Part shown: in pieces, positions 52,287-62,343 of the stretch | Layout: every line of letters begins with the position of its first letter | How positions within the stretch are numbered: the first letter of the stretch is position 1 | Origin: Microbulbifer elongatus | GTDB taxonomy: Bacteria > Pseudomonadota > Gammaproteobacteria > Pseudomonadales > Cellvibrionaceae | Reading direction: 5' to 3' | Length of the DNA stretch: 64,000 nt | Assembly (NCBI RefSeq): GCF_021165935.1 | Contig: NZ_CP088953.1 | Coordinates: 2,651,501-2,715,500, forward strand | The notes under the pieces: generated by a model | The model's database searches: none | What the model saw: only the letters and a program-made list of their open reading frames with translations | What the model was told of the DNA's origin: nothing | Translations under genes and position numbers: made by a program

Positions 52287-55244
52287 TTAGTTTAGGCTCG
52301 CCGAATCTTGCGACGGCTCTGCCGTATCATTTCTCTTCACATACCCATCCTCATCCAGCTCCACAATCGGCATACCCAGTTCCGCGATACTCTCACGGAT
52401 ATTGGCGGCATCGCCAACCACAACGATCGCCATATTCTCCGGATCCAGTAGACCGGTGATGACCTTGTTCAGGGTCTTGCGGTCGGTCTCTTTCAGCATG
52501 GCACCCTGCTGGGAGCGGTAGTCCAGTGGCAGGTCATAGCGCAGGATATTGTTGAGCAGGCTAAGCTTGTCACCGGGCGTTTCGTATTTGCGGGCTTCCT
52601 GCTGGCCGATGGCGGAGCGCAGGTAATTGAACTCGCTTTCGGTCATGCCCTCACTGTCGTACTTTGCGAACTCTTCAAGCACTTCGTTCAGTGCATCGGC
52701 GGTTGCGTCTTTTTTCACCTCTGAGCTCATCATGTACTGGCCTTCCTGCGGTTCGCCGATCAGGTAAGAGCGGGCCCCGTAGGTATAGCCTTTGTCTTCA
52801 CGCAGGTTGAGGTTGATGCGGCTGTTGAAGTTGCCACCCAGTGGGAAGTTGCCCAGGTAGGCGAGGTAGTAATCGCCGAGGGCATCGTAAGGTACGCCGT
52901 GTTGGGCGACACGCAGGCTGGACTGGGCGGCCCCTTCCTTGTTCACCAGATAAACGGTGCGGCCTTCAATTACCGGTTTTTGCAGGGCGATGGTCGGGCG
53001 TACCGCTTCTGCGGTTTTCAGTCTCGCCAGTTCACTCAGAGACTTCACAATCTTCTCGTGGGGCAGGCTGGTGCTGACGGTCACACCACTCAAATGCGCG
53101 GGGAAGTGCGCCTGGTAGTACTGCTTGACGTCGTCGAGGGAGATCTGCTCAACGGTGCCCGGCAGGCCGGCACTGGGGTAGCTGAGGGGGTGTTCGGTAC
53201 CACGCATTACTGCCCCGACCGCGCGGGTCGCGAGCCCCTGCGGTGTTTTGCGGGCCTGCTGCAGGCCTTCGATGGTCTGCTGCTTAATGCGTGCGAAGTC
53301 CGTTTCGGTAAATGCCGGTTTCAGCATGCGCTCCATCATCAGCGGTACCGCCGCATCCAGGTGTTTGGCGAGCACATTCAGCGTGACGGTGGTTTCGTAC
53401 TGACCGCTGTTGACGCTGACACTGGCACCCAGGCGTTTCAGCGCTTCGGTGAACGCCGCCGCGCTGCGTTCTGTGGTCGCTTCACTCATTAGTGCAGTCA
53501 TCAGGGCCGTCAGGCCGGCTTTACCGCGGGGTTCGTCCCGTTGGCCGAAGTCAAACACGGCACGCACAGTGACTGTGGGTGTTTCGTCATTTTTCACTGC
53601 CAGCAGACGCACGCCGTTTTCCAGCTTTCCGTCCTGAATCTCGGGCAGTTCCACTTGCGGGTTTACCCCGGGAGTGGGCTGTACACTGCGGTCGAAGGTA
53701 TCCTTTACTGGACGCAGGGCGAGGGCTTCGTCCTCGTCACTGTAGGTTTCCGGAATAGTGCGCTTCCACTCATGGCTCTGCTCTGCCGCGGCCAGTTCCG
53801 GTTTGCCATTGGGCACAATGCTGAGCAGTACCGCCGGCTGCTCGGCGATGTACTGGTCGAAGACCCGGGTAACGTCGTCAGTGGCGACGGACAGGTAGGC
53901 GTTGATCTCTTTGTCGATACCCTTGGGGCTACCGGTGAAAGTTTCGAAGGCGGCGAGAGTGGATACTTTGCCGGAGACGGATTGCAGGCCGAACACGCGG
54001 CCAGATTCGTAACCGGCCTTGAATTTGACAAGGTCATCCTCGGTCACGCCGCGACTGGCGAATTCGGTGAGGGTATCGCGCACCGCCTGTTCCATTTCCG
54101 CCAGGGTTTCGCCGGAGGCAGGGTTCTGGATGACGATAAACCACATCTCACAGGCCAGTTCCTTGCAGGAATGGCTGACACTCGCGGAGACGGCGCGACC
54201 GGTTTGTACCAGGCGCTGATACAGCATGGAATCCTGGCCCTGACCGAGAATCGCGGCGGCGGCATCCAGTGCCGGCTCGTCCTCATGGCCGTAGTAAACC
54301 GTAGGTACCATCATCGCCAGAGCGGGAAGATGGATATTGTCTTCCAGGGTGACGTAGCGGTCCGCGTCGAGTTTGGCCGGTTGTTTCGGCAGGTTTTCCA
54401 CTTCCGGGCCGGCGGGGATGGGGCCGAAGTACTTGGCCACCCATTCCAGGGTTTTGGCTTTGTCCACGTCACCACCGATGGTGAGCACGGCGTTATTGGG
54501 ACCATACCAGCGCAGGAAGAAGCGTTTCAGGTCGTTGAGGTCGGCGCGATCGAGATCCTCCATCCAGCCGATCACCGGCCAGGAGTAGGGGTGACCATCC
54601 GGGTAGGTGGTGGCATACATGGTTTCCAGGGCGCGGCCGTAAGGGCGGTTGTCCACCCGTTGACCACGCTCGTTCTTTACCGTTGCGCGCTGGACTTCAA
54701 ACTTTTCCTGTGTGACCGCGTCGAGGAATACTCCCATGCGGTCGGATTCAAGCCAGAGTACCGTCTCCAGTTGATTGGCGGGTACTGTCTGGTAGTAATT
54801 GGTACGGTCTGTGTTGGTGGTGCCATTCATGCTGCCACCGGCTTCAGTGATGATGCGGAAGTGTTCCTCGTCCGCCACATTGACCGAGCCCTGGAACATC
54901 ATGTGCTCGAAAAAGTGGGCGAAGCCGGAGCGGCCGGGATCTTCCCGGTTGGAGCCTACATGGTAGGTGACGTCTACGTGCACCAGAGGGTCTGAATGGT
55001 CTTCGTGCAAGACTATCGTCAAACCGTTGTCGAGTTTGTATTTGCTGTACGGGATGGCGATCTCGGCACCATCGCCATCAAAGGTTTCCACCAGGGTAAT
55101 ACCGGCGGGCAAGCTGGCCTGTTGAGCCGACTCCGGAGAAGCTTCGCTGGTGGCGGAGGTCTGCGGGGATACAGGATCGGTGCCCTTGCTGCAGGCTACC
55201 AGAAGTGCGGATGCGAAAATCAGTGCGATTTTTGTGCGATGCAT
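52287..55244 (-). CDS. M16 family (pitrilysin-like) metallopeptidase lipoprotein
   Basis: 985 residues from ATG 55244. Lipoprotein signal with lipobox LLVAC (MHRTKIALIFASALLVACSKG). Two M16 modules: the first has the inverted zinc motif HFFEHMMFQ (HXXEH) and the downstream Glu region ATVKNERGQRVDNRPYGRAL; the second (from about residue 530, LENGVRLLAVKNDETPTV) lacks it and forms the other half of the clamshell. Anchored to a membrane facing the periplasm, it should degrade peptides. Single gene. Confidence 0.9.
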   Translation of the reverse strand: MHRTKIALIFASALLVACSKGTDPVSPQTSATSEASPESAQQASLPAGITLVETFDGDGAEIAIPYSKYKLDNGLTIVLHEDHSDPLVHVDVTYHVGSNREDPGRSGFAHFFEHMMFQGSVNVADEEHFRIITEAGGSMNGTTNTDRTNYYQTVPANQLETVLWLESDRMGVFLDAVTQEKFEVQRATVKNERGQRVDNRPYGRALETMYATTYPDGHPYSWPVIGWMEDLDRADLNDLKRFFLRWYGPNNAVLTIGGDVDKAKTLEWVAKYFGPIPAGPEVENLPKQPAKLDADRYVTLEDNIHLPALAMMVPTVYYGHEDEPALDAAAAILGQGQDSMLYQRLVQTGRAVSASVSHSCKELACEMWFIVIQNPASGETLAEMEQAVRDTLTEFASRGVTEDDLVKFKAGYESGRVFGLQSVSGKVSTLAAFETFTGSPKGIDKEINAYLSVATDDVTRVFDQYIAEQPAVLLSIVPNGKPELAAAEQSHEWKRTIPETYSDEDEALALRPVKDTFDRSVQPTPGVNPQVELPEIQDGKLENGVRLLAVKNDETPTVTVRAVFDFGQRDEPRGKAGLTALMTALMSEATTERSAAAFTEALKRLGASVSVNSGQYETTVTLNVLAKHLDAAVPLMMERMLKPAFTETDFARIKQQTIEGLQQARKTPQGLATRAVGAVMRGTEHPLSYPSAGLPGTVEQISLDDVKQYYQAHFPAHLSGVTVSTSLPHEKIVKSLSELARLKTAEAVRPTIALQKPVIEGRTVYLVNKEGAAQSSLRVAQHGVPYDALGDYYLAYLGNFPLGGNFNSRINLNLREDKGYTYGARSYLIGEPQEGQYMMSSEVKKDATADALNEVLEEFAKYDSEGMTESEFNYLRSAIGQQEARKYETPGDKLSLLNNILRYDLPLDYRSQQGAMLKETDRKTLNKVITGLLDPENMAIVVVGDAANIRESIAELGMPIVELDEDGYVKRNDTAEPSQDSASLN

Positions 55245-55374
55245 GATGGTAGGAGACCTTTTTATTTTCAGAATCTCCGATCCTAGCACAGCCGGCGGAA
55301 TGTGCCCGACCGATACCGGTGTAACCCCGGTGTCCCCGGTTGCGTGACGCGCTATTCTTCAGTTGGAACGCAAC

Positions 55375-55408
55375 AAAAGGGGCACTACCGGTCGGTAGTA
55401 CCCCTTTT
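55375..55408. terminator. Rho-independent terminator after the porin gene
   Basis: AAAAGGGG-C-ACTACC with GGTAGT-A-CCCCTTTT, a long near-perfect stem with a 4-base loop. On the minus strand it follows the porin stop by 57 bases and ends in TTTTG. It can also act on the plus strand. Confidence 0.8.
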
Positions 55409-55464
55409 GCGTGGCGGTGGGCATGGAAGCGGTATGGCGCCTCACAACATGCCTGATTGCTGAA

Positions 55465-56397
55465 TTAGAATTTGAACTCTGTGCCTACGCCTACGTAGCT
55501 GCGCGCATAATTATCTGCGGCAGTTTCATCGGTGTAGAAAGTAAATACCTTGGCAGCTTTGGACAGCTTGTAGTCCAGTCCAAGGCTGAATGTTTCGCCA
55601 TCGGTCTTTACGATATCAGACTGGCCGTACTGTGCCTTCGCGGTCCAGTTATTGATTTTGTAAGCGACAGAGGTCATCCATCCGTCCTGCTTACTGTTGT
55701 CTGCTCTTTCCTGCTCTTCGTAAAGCCCGCCGACCTGCACATTACCAAAGTTGTACTGCGCAACCATACGCGCAACATTCCAGTCATTGGCCTCTACATC
55801 CATGTCATAGGCGTAGGCCAGGTAGACACCGTTGTTATCGTACGCAAATGCAACGGAAGTACCGTTGTCGCGGGTGTCGATCAGTGCGCCCTCGTCGTCC
55901 AGAATTTCTGCGTCCTTGTTGCTGATGTAAGCTGCCGCTACATGGAAGCCACCAAAGGATGGGGTGGTGTATTGCAGATTGTTGGATTCGCGGTTGTCGC
56001 TTTTGGTGATCAGGCTTTTAATATCGCCTTCCAGGTCGTTGAACAGATCTACTTTCTTCTGTGCAATCTTCAACGGCGTATCGAATTTACCGCCGATGAC
56101 CTGGCCGAAGCCGCCTTCGAGCCCGGCAAAAATATTGCGTTGAGTGAAGGTGTCACCTTCGCCATCCATGTTGACCTGGTATTCCATTTTGTAGATGCCC
56201 TTGATACCACTGTCCAGGGGCAGCTCGCCTTTTACACCGAGGCGAGAGGCATTGCTTTTTACGTCGGTCGTTGCGCCGTCACCTTCGTCGTTGGACTGAA
56301 AGGACGCGTTGGCTTTACCGTAAAAGCCAAAGATTTCCGCGTTGGCGAAAGAGGGAAGTACTGCAACCAGCGCGAGCGACATGGCGGTCTTTTTCAT
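55465..56397 (-). CDS. Gram-negative porin
   Basis: 310 residues with signal peptide (KKTAMSLALVAVLPSFANAE). Starts IFGFYGKANASFQ, then SRLGVKGELPLDSGIKGIYKMEY, a long L3-like segment, and the end SYVGVGTEFKF with terminal Phe. A trimeric general porin by family. Single gene; the upstream 56398-56614 region holds an ATGTT-ACA-AACAT palindrome at 56468-56480. Confidence 0.88.
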   Translation of the reverse strand: MKKTAMSLALVAVLPSFANAEIFGFYGKANASFQSNDEGDGATTDVKSNASRLGVKGELPLDSGIKGIYKMEYQVNMDGEGDTFTQRNIFAGLEGGFGQVIGGKFDTPLKIAQKKVDLFNDLEGDIKSLITKSDNRESNNLQYTTPSFGGFHVAAAYISNKDAEILDDEGALIDTRDNGTSVAFAYDNNGVYLAYAYDMDVEANDWNVARMVAQYNFGNVQVGGLYEEQERADNSKQDGWMTSVAYKINNWTAKAQYGQSDIVKTDGETFSLGLDYKLSKAAKVFTFYTDETAADNYARSYVGVGTEFKF

Positions 56398-56614
56398 GGG
56401 GGCTCTCGTAATGTTTGTTAAAAATGAACGCTGTGTGTTCTTGAGTTGCGCGCAGTTTGCTGCGGAAATGTTACAAACATGTGAAAGATGAAGATAAAGT
56501 GAATAAATTGTTACGCGGCCGCTTCAGCTCTGACAGGTGTGTCAGGTAAACCGGGCTGAGTGAGGGGCTTTTTCTCAGGGATAGAGGGTATGAGCAGGAG
56601 AGCTTGTATGGCGC

Positions 56615-59149
56615 ATGGGTGGCGCGGGTATGCCAGTGATAGGGGCTAAGTCAGGCGGCCGCCCGAAAATATTGCCGGGCCTATGGATCTGTGCCGCAGG
56701 TATTGGGCAGGTGGCCTTCTGGCCTGTTTTACCGGGAAGCCGGGAAGTGGCCGGCACAATACTGCTGTGCCTGCTCGGCGCCACTTTGCTGTTGACCGTG
56801 ACCGGTGTCTGGCGTCGCGCAGCGGGCTGCTGGGCCGGACTGTCTCTGTCGTTCCTCCTTGGTACCTTTTGGGCACTCTGGTGCAATCACCAGGCGCTGG
56901 AGCAGCGCCTTCCACCGCAGTTGCACGGCACTGATCACACTCTGGTGCTGGAAGTGGTGTCCTTGCCGCAAAGTGCACCGGCTGTCTCTTTTTTCGGCAG
57001 ACCGTCACTGTCCGCCAACGGCTATCTCGACGCCCGTTTCCGCGCCCGTGTTATCGACGGGGCAGACGCCCGCTTTGTCGATCGCACGCTGCAGCTTGGT
57101 TGGTACCGCATGACCCCGGCGGAGGCCGAGCGCCTGCAGGCGGGCAGTCGCTGGCGGATGCGGGTGCGGGTGAAGGAACCGCGCGGCAGTATCAACCCTC
57201 ACACCTTTGACTACGCGGCCTGGTTACTGGAGCAGGGGGTTTTTGCCACGGGGTATGTACGCGATCGCGATCTGCAGCCGGCGCTTATGGCGAGTGGCCA
57301 TGGCATCGATCGCCTGCGGGAGGGCTTGCGTCGCCAGTTGAAGGCAGAGGTGTCGGGGCAGCCGCGGTATCCTCAGGCACCGCTGCTGAGCGCACTGCTT
57401 CTCGGCGACCGTGGTGGTATCTCGGAGAAAACGCGCAGGCTGCTGCAGAGCACCGGAACGGCACATCTTCTGGCGATTTCCGGGCTGCATGTGGGGATGG
57501 TTGCCGGCTGCTTCTTTGTGCTGGGCGGTATATTCGGACGTTCCGTGGGGGTATTCGGCGGGCGGTGGTCCGGAAACCCGCTGTATCTGGCCGGCGCTGC
57601 GGGTGCGCTCGGGGCGCTGTCCTACACCCTGATCAGCGGTGCCCCCCTGTCTGCCCAGCGGGCACTGTTGATGTCGCTGGTCGCGCTGGCGGCTGTGGTG
57701 CTGCGGCGGCGGTTCGATGGGCAGCTGGGGTTGGCTCTTGCGCTCTGTGGCATCCTGTTCTGGCAGCCCCTGGCGGTATTGAATGCGGGGTTCTGGCTGT
57801 CGTTTGTCGCCGTCGCCGCCCTGTTGTTGCGTTTTCAGGGGCGGGTAGGGGCTGCGGCGGTGGATGAGGTCGCGGCGCCAGTGGGGGGCTGGTTGTTAAA
57901 CGCGGTGCGCAGCCAGTGGGCCATTATGATCGGTTTGCTGGTCCCCTCAGTGCTGATTTTTCACGGCGTAAGCCTCACCGGACTCGCCGTGAACCTGATC
58001 GCGATTCCGTGGGTCGGGTTGACCATTTTGCCGCTGATACTATTGGGTGCGCTGTGCCCGTTCGCGCCCCTGACGAGTAGCCTGTGGACCCTTGCAGATC
58101 TGCAGCTGGGCTGGCTGCTGCGCTTTCTCGAAACCACCAATCAGTTGGCACCCGGTTGGCATGGGCTGCCGGTGCCCGGGGGCTGGGTACTGTTGTTGCT
58201 CGCGTTTGCCGGGCTGCTGCTGATCATGCCCCGGGGTATCCCCGGGCGAGGGTTGGGCTGGCTGCTGGTTCCGGTGGTTGCGCTGGGAGGCACTGGCTGG
58301 CAGCGGCCGCTGCCAGATTCGTTTGAGCTGACCGTTCTGGATGTAGGGCAGGGGTTGGCGGTATCGATGACCACGGCCGAGCGCACCCTCATCTTCGATA
58401 CCGGCGCGAGTACCGCCAGTGGCTGGAGTGCGGGGGGGAGCATTGTCGCTCCTTACCTTCAGGCGCAGGGGCGCCAGCTGGTGGATGCAGTGATTGTCAG
58501 CCACGGGGACCGGGATCATGCCGGTGGACTGCGCGGGGTGCTGGAACAGTTATCGGTGGTGAACCTGGTGGCGCCCGGTCACCTTGCAAAGCGTCTGTCG
58601 ACCCACATAGATTCCCACCAGTGTGTCGCCGGGCGCGTCGCCAGCTACGGCGACCTCTCCATCCGCTGGTTGTGGCCGCGCTCCACGGCAGTGAATGGCG
58701 AGGAAAATGATCACAGTTGCGTGGGCCTGTTGCAGTGGAATCAGGTGCGTATCCTACTGACGGGGGATATTCCCGGTCAGGTGGAAGCACAATTGGCTGA
58801 AATGTACCCGCACATGGCGCCCGTCGATGTGCTGCTCGCCCCCCACCACGGCTCGCGTACATCGTCTTCTGCCGCGCTGGTGGCATGGGCGCAGCCGGCC
58901 CGTGTCGTGTTCAGTGCCGGCTACAGGCACCGCTTTGGCCATCCGCACCCGGAGGTGTCTGCCAGATACCGGGACGCGGGCGCGACCCTGTTCAACACTG
59001 CGGATGATGGGGCCATTCAGTTTCGCTGGGAGGGGGGTGGCGCGCCGGAAATCGCGCGCGCGCGTGATGGCGGCCGCTTTTGGTATCGGCATCACAGCAA
59101 CAAAAAAGATAACAATCAGGCACTTAGCCGTCGCCCAGAGCTGTGGTAG
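56615..59149 (+). CDS. comEC: ComEC/Rec2 DNA uptake channel
   Basis: 844 residues. N-terminal soluble domain after two TM helices, the competence core (PLLSALLLGDRGGISEKTRR, HLLAISGLHVGMVAG, GAPLSAQRALLMS), about ten TM helices, and a C-terminal metallo-beta-lactamase domain (LDVGQGLAVSM, IVSHGDRDHAGGL, LAPHHGSRTSSS). It moves single-stranded DNA across the inner membrane; the MBL domain is thought to degrade the other strand. Position ahead of exbB/exbD-msbA-lpxK is standard in gammaproteobacteria. Confidence 0.93.
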   Translation: MGGAGMPVIGAKSGGRPKILPGLWICAAGIGQVAFWPVLPGSREVAGTILLCLLGATLLLTVTGVWRRAAGCWAGLSLSFLLGTFWALWCNHQALEQRLPPQLHGTDHTLVLEVVSLPQSAPAVSFFGRPSLSANGYLDARFRARVIDGADARFVDRTLQLGWYRMTPAEAERLQAGSRWRMRVRVKEPRGSINPHTFDYAAWLLEQGVFATGYVRDRDLQPALMASGHGIDRLREGLRRQLKAEVSGQPRYPQAPLLSALLLGDRGGISEKTRRLLQSTGTAHLLAISGLHVGMVAGCFFVLGGIFGRSVGVFGGRWSGNPLYLAGAAGALGALSYTLISGAPLSAQRALLMSLVALAAVVLRRRFDGQLGLALALCGILFWQPLAVLNAGFWLSFVAVAALLLRFQGRVGAAAVDEVAAPVGGWLLNAVRSQWAIMIGLLVPSVLIFHGVSLTGLAVNLIAIPWVGLTILPLILLGALCPFAPLTSSLWTLADLQLGWLLRFLETTNQLAPGWHGLPVPGGWVLLLLAFAGLLLIMPRGIPGRGLGWLLVPVVALGGTGWQRPLPDSFELTVLDVGQGLAVSMTTAERTLIFDTGASTASGWSAGGSIVAPYLQAQGRQLVDAVIVSHGDRDHAGGLRGVLEQLSVVNLVAPGHLAKRLSTHIDSHQCVAGRVASYGDLSIRWLWPRSTAVNGEENDHSCVGLLQWNQVRILLTGDIPGQVEAQLAEMYPHMAPVDVLLAPHHGSRTSSSAALVAWAQPARVVFSAGYRHRFGHPHPEVSARYRDAGATLFNTADDGAIQFRWEGGGAPEIARARDGGRFWYRHHSNKKDNNQALSRRPELW

Positions 59150-59261
59150 AGTTTGGCGCTGTGGTGCCGGATGGCTCGGCCAGGCACCGGGGTTGCGATG
59201 GATACTTCTGTACAACCCTTGATAAACCATAAGAATCCCGTACGCAGTCTGGGGCACAAAC

Positions 59262-59882
59262 GTGTTAGAAATCATCAAATCCGGCGGCTGGCTGATGCTG
59301 CCAATCCTGCTTTGTTCCGTTGCCGTTATCGCTATCTTTATCGAGCGCCTGTGGACCCTCAATGAGCGCAAGATCGCCCCGCGGACCCTGCTGGGGGAAG
59401 TGTGGGGCAGCCTGCGCAATAATCAGCTGACCACAGAAAAGATCAAAGAGCTGCGGGATTCCAGCCCTCTGGGCCGTATCTTCGCGGCAGGTCTGGCCAA
59501 CTCAAAACACGGCCGCGATGTCATGAAGGACAGTATTCAGGAGGCCGCCAGCGAGGTGGTACACGAACTGGAGCGCTTCCTGAACGTGCTGGGCACCATC
59601 GCCGCTGTGGCGCCGTTGATCGGTCTGCTGGGTACTGTGGTCGGTATGATCCAGGTGTTTACCGCCATCATGCTGGAGGGTACGGGTAACGCGGGTGTTC
59701 TTGCCGGGGGGATCTCTCAGGCTCTGATCACCACGGCAGCGGGCCTGAGCGTGGCGATTCCCGCACTGATGGCACACCGTTACTTCCAGCGCCGCCTGGA
59801 CAGCATCGTGGTCACCATGGAGCAGGAGTCCGTCAAACTGGTGGACGCGCTGCACAGCGACCGCCGTATCGAAGCCGCCTGA
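59262..59882 (+). CDS. exbB: MotA/TolQ/ExbB proton channel protein
   Basis: 206 residues, GTG start. TM1 GGWLMLPILLCSVAVIAIFIER, then LERFLNVLGTIAAVAPLIGLLGTVVGMI and GGISQALITTAAGLSVAIPAL with the conserved Thr and Gly residues of the ExbB/TolQ proton path. Works with the next gene to energise outer-membrane transport or related work. 29 bases to exbD. Confidence 0.88.
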   Translation: MLEIIKSGGWLMLPILLCSVAVIAIFIERLWTLNERKIAPRTLLGEVWGSLRNNQLTTEKIKELRDSSPLGRIFAAGLANSKHGRDVMKDSIQEAASEVVHELERFLNVLGTIAAVAPLIGLLGTVVGMIQVFTAIMLEGTGNAGVLAGGISQALITTAAGLSVAIPALMAHRYFQRRLDSIVVTMEQESVKLVDALHSDRRIEAA

Positions 59883-59911
59883 GCCCATCGCCAGACATTC
59901 AGGAGCGCTCG

Positions 59912-60331
59912 ATGCAATTCCGTCGTCAAAGCCAAGAGCAGGATGGGGTCAACCTCACACCACTGATTGATGTGGTATTCCTGTTGCTGATCTTTTTTAT
60001 GGTGTCGACCACCTTTACCAAGGAAAGCCACCTCAAGCTCAACCTCCCTGAAGCCGCGGGGCCTCAGGCCGAGTCGCCGCCGTCTACGATCGAGATTCTG
60101 ATCAATGCAGATGGCTCATACTCCGTGGACGGCCAGGCACTGATCAACAAGAAGCTGGTTACCCTCAAATCGGCACTGTCGGAAGTTTCGGCTGGCGAGT
60201 ACAATCGCCCGCTGATCATCACCGCTGATGCCACTGCCGAACACCAGTCAGTGGTTCGCGCCATGGATGCCGCCGGGCAACTGGGGTTTGTACACCTCAG
60301 TATTACCACGCGGCAGCCTGACGAACAGTAA
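59912..60331 (+). CDS. exbD: ExbD/TolR family protein
   Basis: 139 residues. Short cytoplasmic start, one TM (VNLTPLIDVVFLLLIFFMVS) with the essential Asp in LIDVV, and a periplasmic domain (STIEILINADGSYSVDGQ ... HQSVVRAMDAAGQLGFVHLS). Partner of exbB; AGGAG lies upstream. Confidence 0.92.
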   Translation: MQFRRQSQEQDGVNLTPLIDVVFLLLIFFMVSTTFTKESHLKLNLPEAAGPQAESPPSTIEILINADGSYSVDGQALINKKLVTLKSALSEVSAGEYNRPLIITADATAEHQSVVRAMDAAGQLGFVHLSITTRQPDEQ

Positions 60332-60451
60332 TCTATAAGTGTTGAAGTGGGGTGGCACCCGTGTCACTCCGTTGGTCCTTTCGCGCACCGTCGCCCGCAA
60401 TCCGCGGGCGTTGTCGTTTGATAGGGCGGCCAACACACAACCTGATTGTTT

Positions 60452-62290
60452 ATGGATAAATCCCCGCAACCGACCCGCAAACCCCAAAATGGAGCAAGGA
60501 CCTACCGTCGCCTGCTCTCCTACGCCGCACCGCACTGGGCGGTGTTTGTGCTGGCGGTGTTTGGCTTCCTGCTGTTTTCCACCATGGAAGTCGCCCTGAT
60601 TGCGGTGACGGAACTGCTGCTGGATGCGGTGGGCGCGGGAATCGAGACCGGACGCGGGTTTCTGTCCAAGTACGTCGCGTCCTATTTTCCCGGGGGCCAG
60701 ATGCCCCAGGAAACGGCCCGCTGGCTGGTGCCCACGGGGATGCTTGCCATTATTGCCCTGCGCGCGGTGGGAAATTTCGTCGGCAGCTACGGCCTCGCCT
60801 ATGTTGCGCGGGCGGTGATTCACCAGTTGCGTTCCGAGCTGTTTGAAAGTATCGGTCGTCTACCCAGCAGTTATTACGACCGCTATACCGGTGCCTTTCT
60901 CATTTCCAAAGTGGCGTATAACGTTGAGCAGGTTACCAACTCCATCACCAAATCCCTGAAAACCATTTTCCGCTCGTCATTTACCGCAATTGGCCTACTT
61001 ACCTATCTGTTGATGGTGAACTGGAAACTCACCCTGACATTCTTCCTGTTCGTTCCGATTATCGCGGCCATCGTCGGTATTGTGGGCAAGCGTTTTCGCA
61101 AACTGAGCCACCGTATCCAGAACACCATGGGGGACGTGACGCACGTTACCCAGGAAGCCATCAACGGTTACGAAGTAGTGCGGATGTACGGTGGGCAGCA
61201 ATACGAAAATGCGCGCTTTCAGGCCGCGAGTAATGCCAACCGTCAGCAGTTTATGAAGCTGGTCGTGGCGGACAATGCAAGTGTCTCGGTCATTCAGATT
61301 CTCGTCGGCCTGGCTACGGCAGTGCTGGTGTGGTTTGCACTGGCCCCGGGTATGGTGGAATCCATGACCGCCGGTGTGTTCGCCTCTTATATCGGTGCGG
61401 CGGCGTCGCTGGCAAAACCCATTCGAAACCTGTCCGAAGTGTATGCGGAAATCCAGAAGGGGATCGCCGCCGCGGAAAGTATTTTCGATGTGTTCGACGC
61501 GCCCAAAGAGCCGGCAGATGGCGACGCCGCACTGCCGAAACCGGTAACCGGCGAGGTGACTTTCGAACATCTCGGGTTCCGTTACAGCGACGATGGCCCC
61601 GAAGTCCTTGCAGATATCAATGTCACGGTGCGCGCGGGGCAGACGGTTGCGCTGGTGGGGGCTTCCGGTTCCGGCAAGACCACCCTGGTGAGCCTGTTGT
61701 CGCGGTTTTATGAGCCGACCACCGGGCGCATCCTGCTGGACGGGGTTGACATTACCCGACTGCCGCTGGCGGATCTGCGCGCGCAGATCAGCCTGGTTTC
61801 CCAGAATATCGTGCTGTTCAATGACACCGTGTATCGCAATATTGCCTACGGTGAGCTGGAATCGAAGCCGGAGGCCGATGTACAGCAGGCGGTAGATCTG
61901 GCCCATGCCCGCGAGTTTATCGAAGAGTTGCCCCAGGGCCTGCAGACGGTACTGGGCGACAACGCCCAGATACTTTCCGGCGGCCAGCGACAGCGCCTGG
62001 CGATCGCGCGCGCGCTGTTGAAAGATTCCCCGCTACTGATTCTGGATGAGGCCACTTCGGCTCTCGACAATACCTCTGAGCGGCATATCCAGGCTGCTCT
62101 GACCGAGGTGATGAAGAACCGTACCACATTTGTCATTGCCCATCGGCTCAGTACTATCGAGAATGCCGATTGTATTCTGGTCATGGATCAGGGGCGCATC
62201 GTAGAGCAGGGCAGCCACAGTGAGCTGCTTGCCCAAGGCGGGCGCTACGCACTGCTACTGCAGCAGCAGAACATGCAGGGCGCGGGCTGA
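60452..62290 (+). CDS. msbA: Lipid A export ABC transporter MsbA
   Basis: 612 residues from ATG 60452 (TTG 60446 also possible; no clear ribosome site). Six-TM domain (LIAVTELLLDAVGAG, SYYDRYTGAFLISKVAYNVEQ, LTFFLFVPIIAAIVGIVGKR), then the ATPase: Walker A VGASGSGKTTLVSLL, Q-loop SLVSQNIVLFND, signature LSGGQRQRLAIARALL, Walker B LLILDEATSALD, His in VIAHRLST. Flips lipid A-core across the inner membrane. Followed by lpxK and kdsB. Confidence 0.95.
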   Translation: MDKSPQPTRKPQNGARTYRRLLSYAAPHWAVFVLAVFGFLLFSTMEVALIAVTELLLDAVGAGIETGRGFLSKYVASYFPGGQMPQETARWLVPTGMLAIIALRAVGNFVGSYGLAYVARAVIHQLRSELFESIGRLPSSYYDRYTGAFLISKVAYNVEQVTNSITKSLKTIFRSSFTAIGLLTYLLMVNWKLTLTFFLFVPIIAAIVGIVGKRFRKLSHRIQNTMGDVTHVTQEAINGYEVVRMYGGQQYENARFQAASNANRQQFMKLVVADNASVSVIQILVGLATAVLVWFALAPGMVESMTAGVFASYIGAAASLAKPIRNLSEVYAEIQKGIAAAESIFDVFDAPKEPADGDAALPKPVTGEVTFEHLGFRYSDDGPEVLADINVTVRAGQTVALVGASGSGKTTLVSLLSRFYEPTTGRILLDGVDITRLPLADLRAQISLVSQNIVLFNDTVYRNIAYGELESKPEADVQQAVDLAHAREFIEELPQGLQTVLGDNAQILSGGQRQRLAIARALLKDSPLLILDEATSALDNTSERHIQAALTEVMKNRTTFVIAHRLSTIENADCILVMDQGRIVEQGSHSELLAQGGRYALLLQQQNMQGAG

Positions 62291-62343
62291 ACACCGCCAG
62301 GTTATTGAATACACCGTATCAGGGATAGGGGGCACATAGCGCA

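Noticed and set aside
53541..54995. 484-residue ORF antisense to the M16 peptidase
   Set aside because: Shadow frame; the M16 gene has its zinc motif and lipobox.
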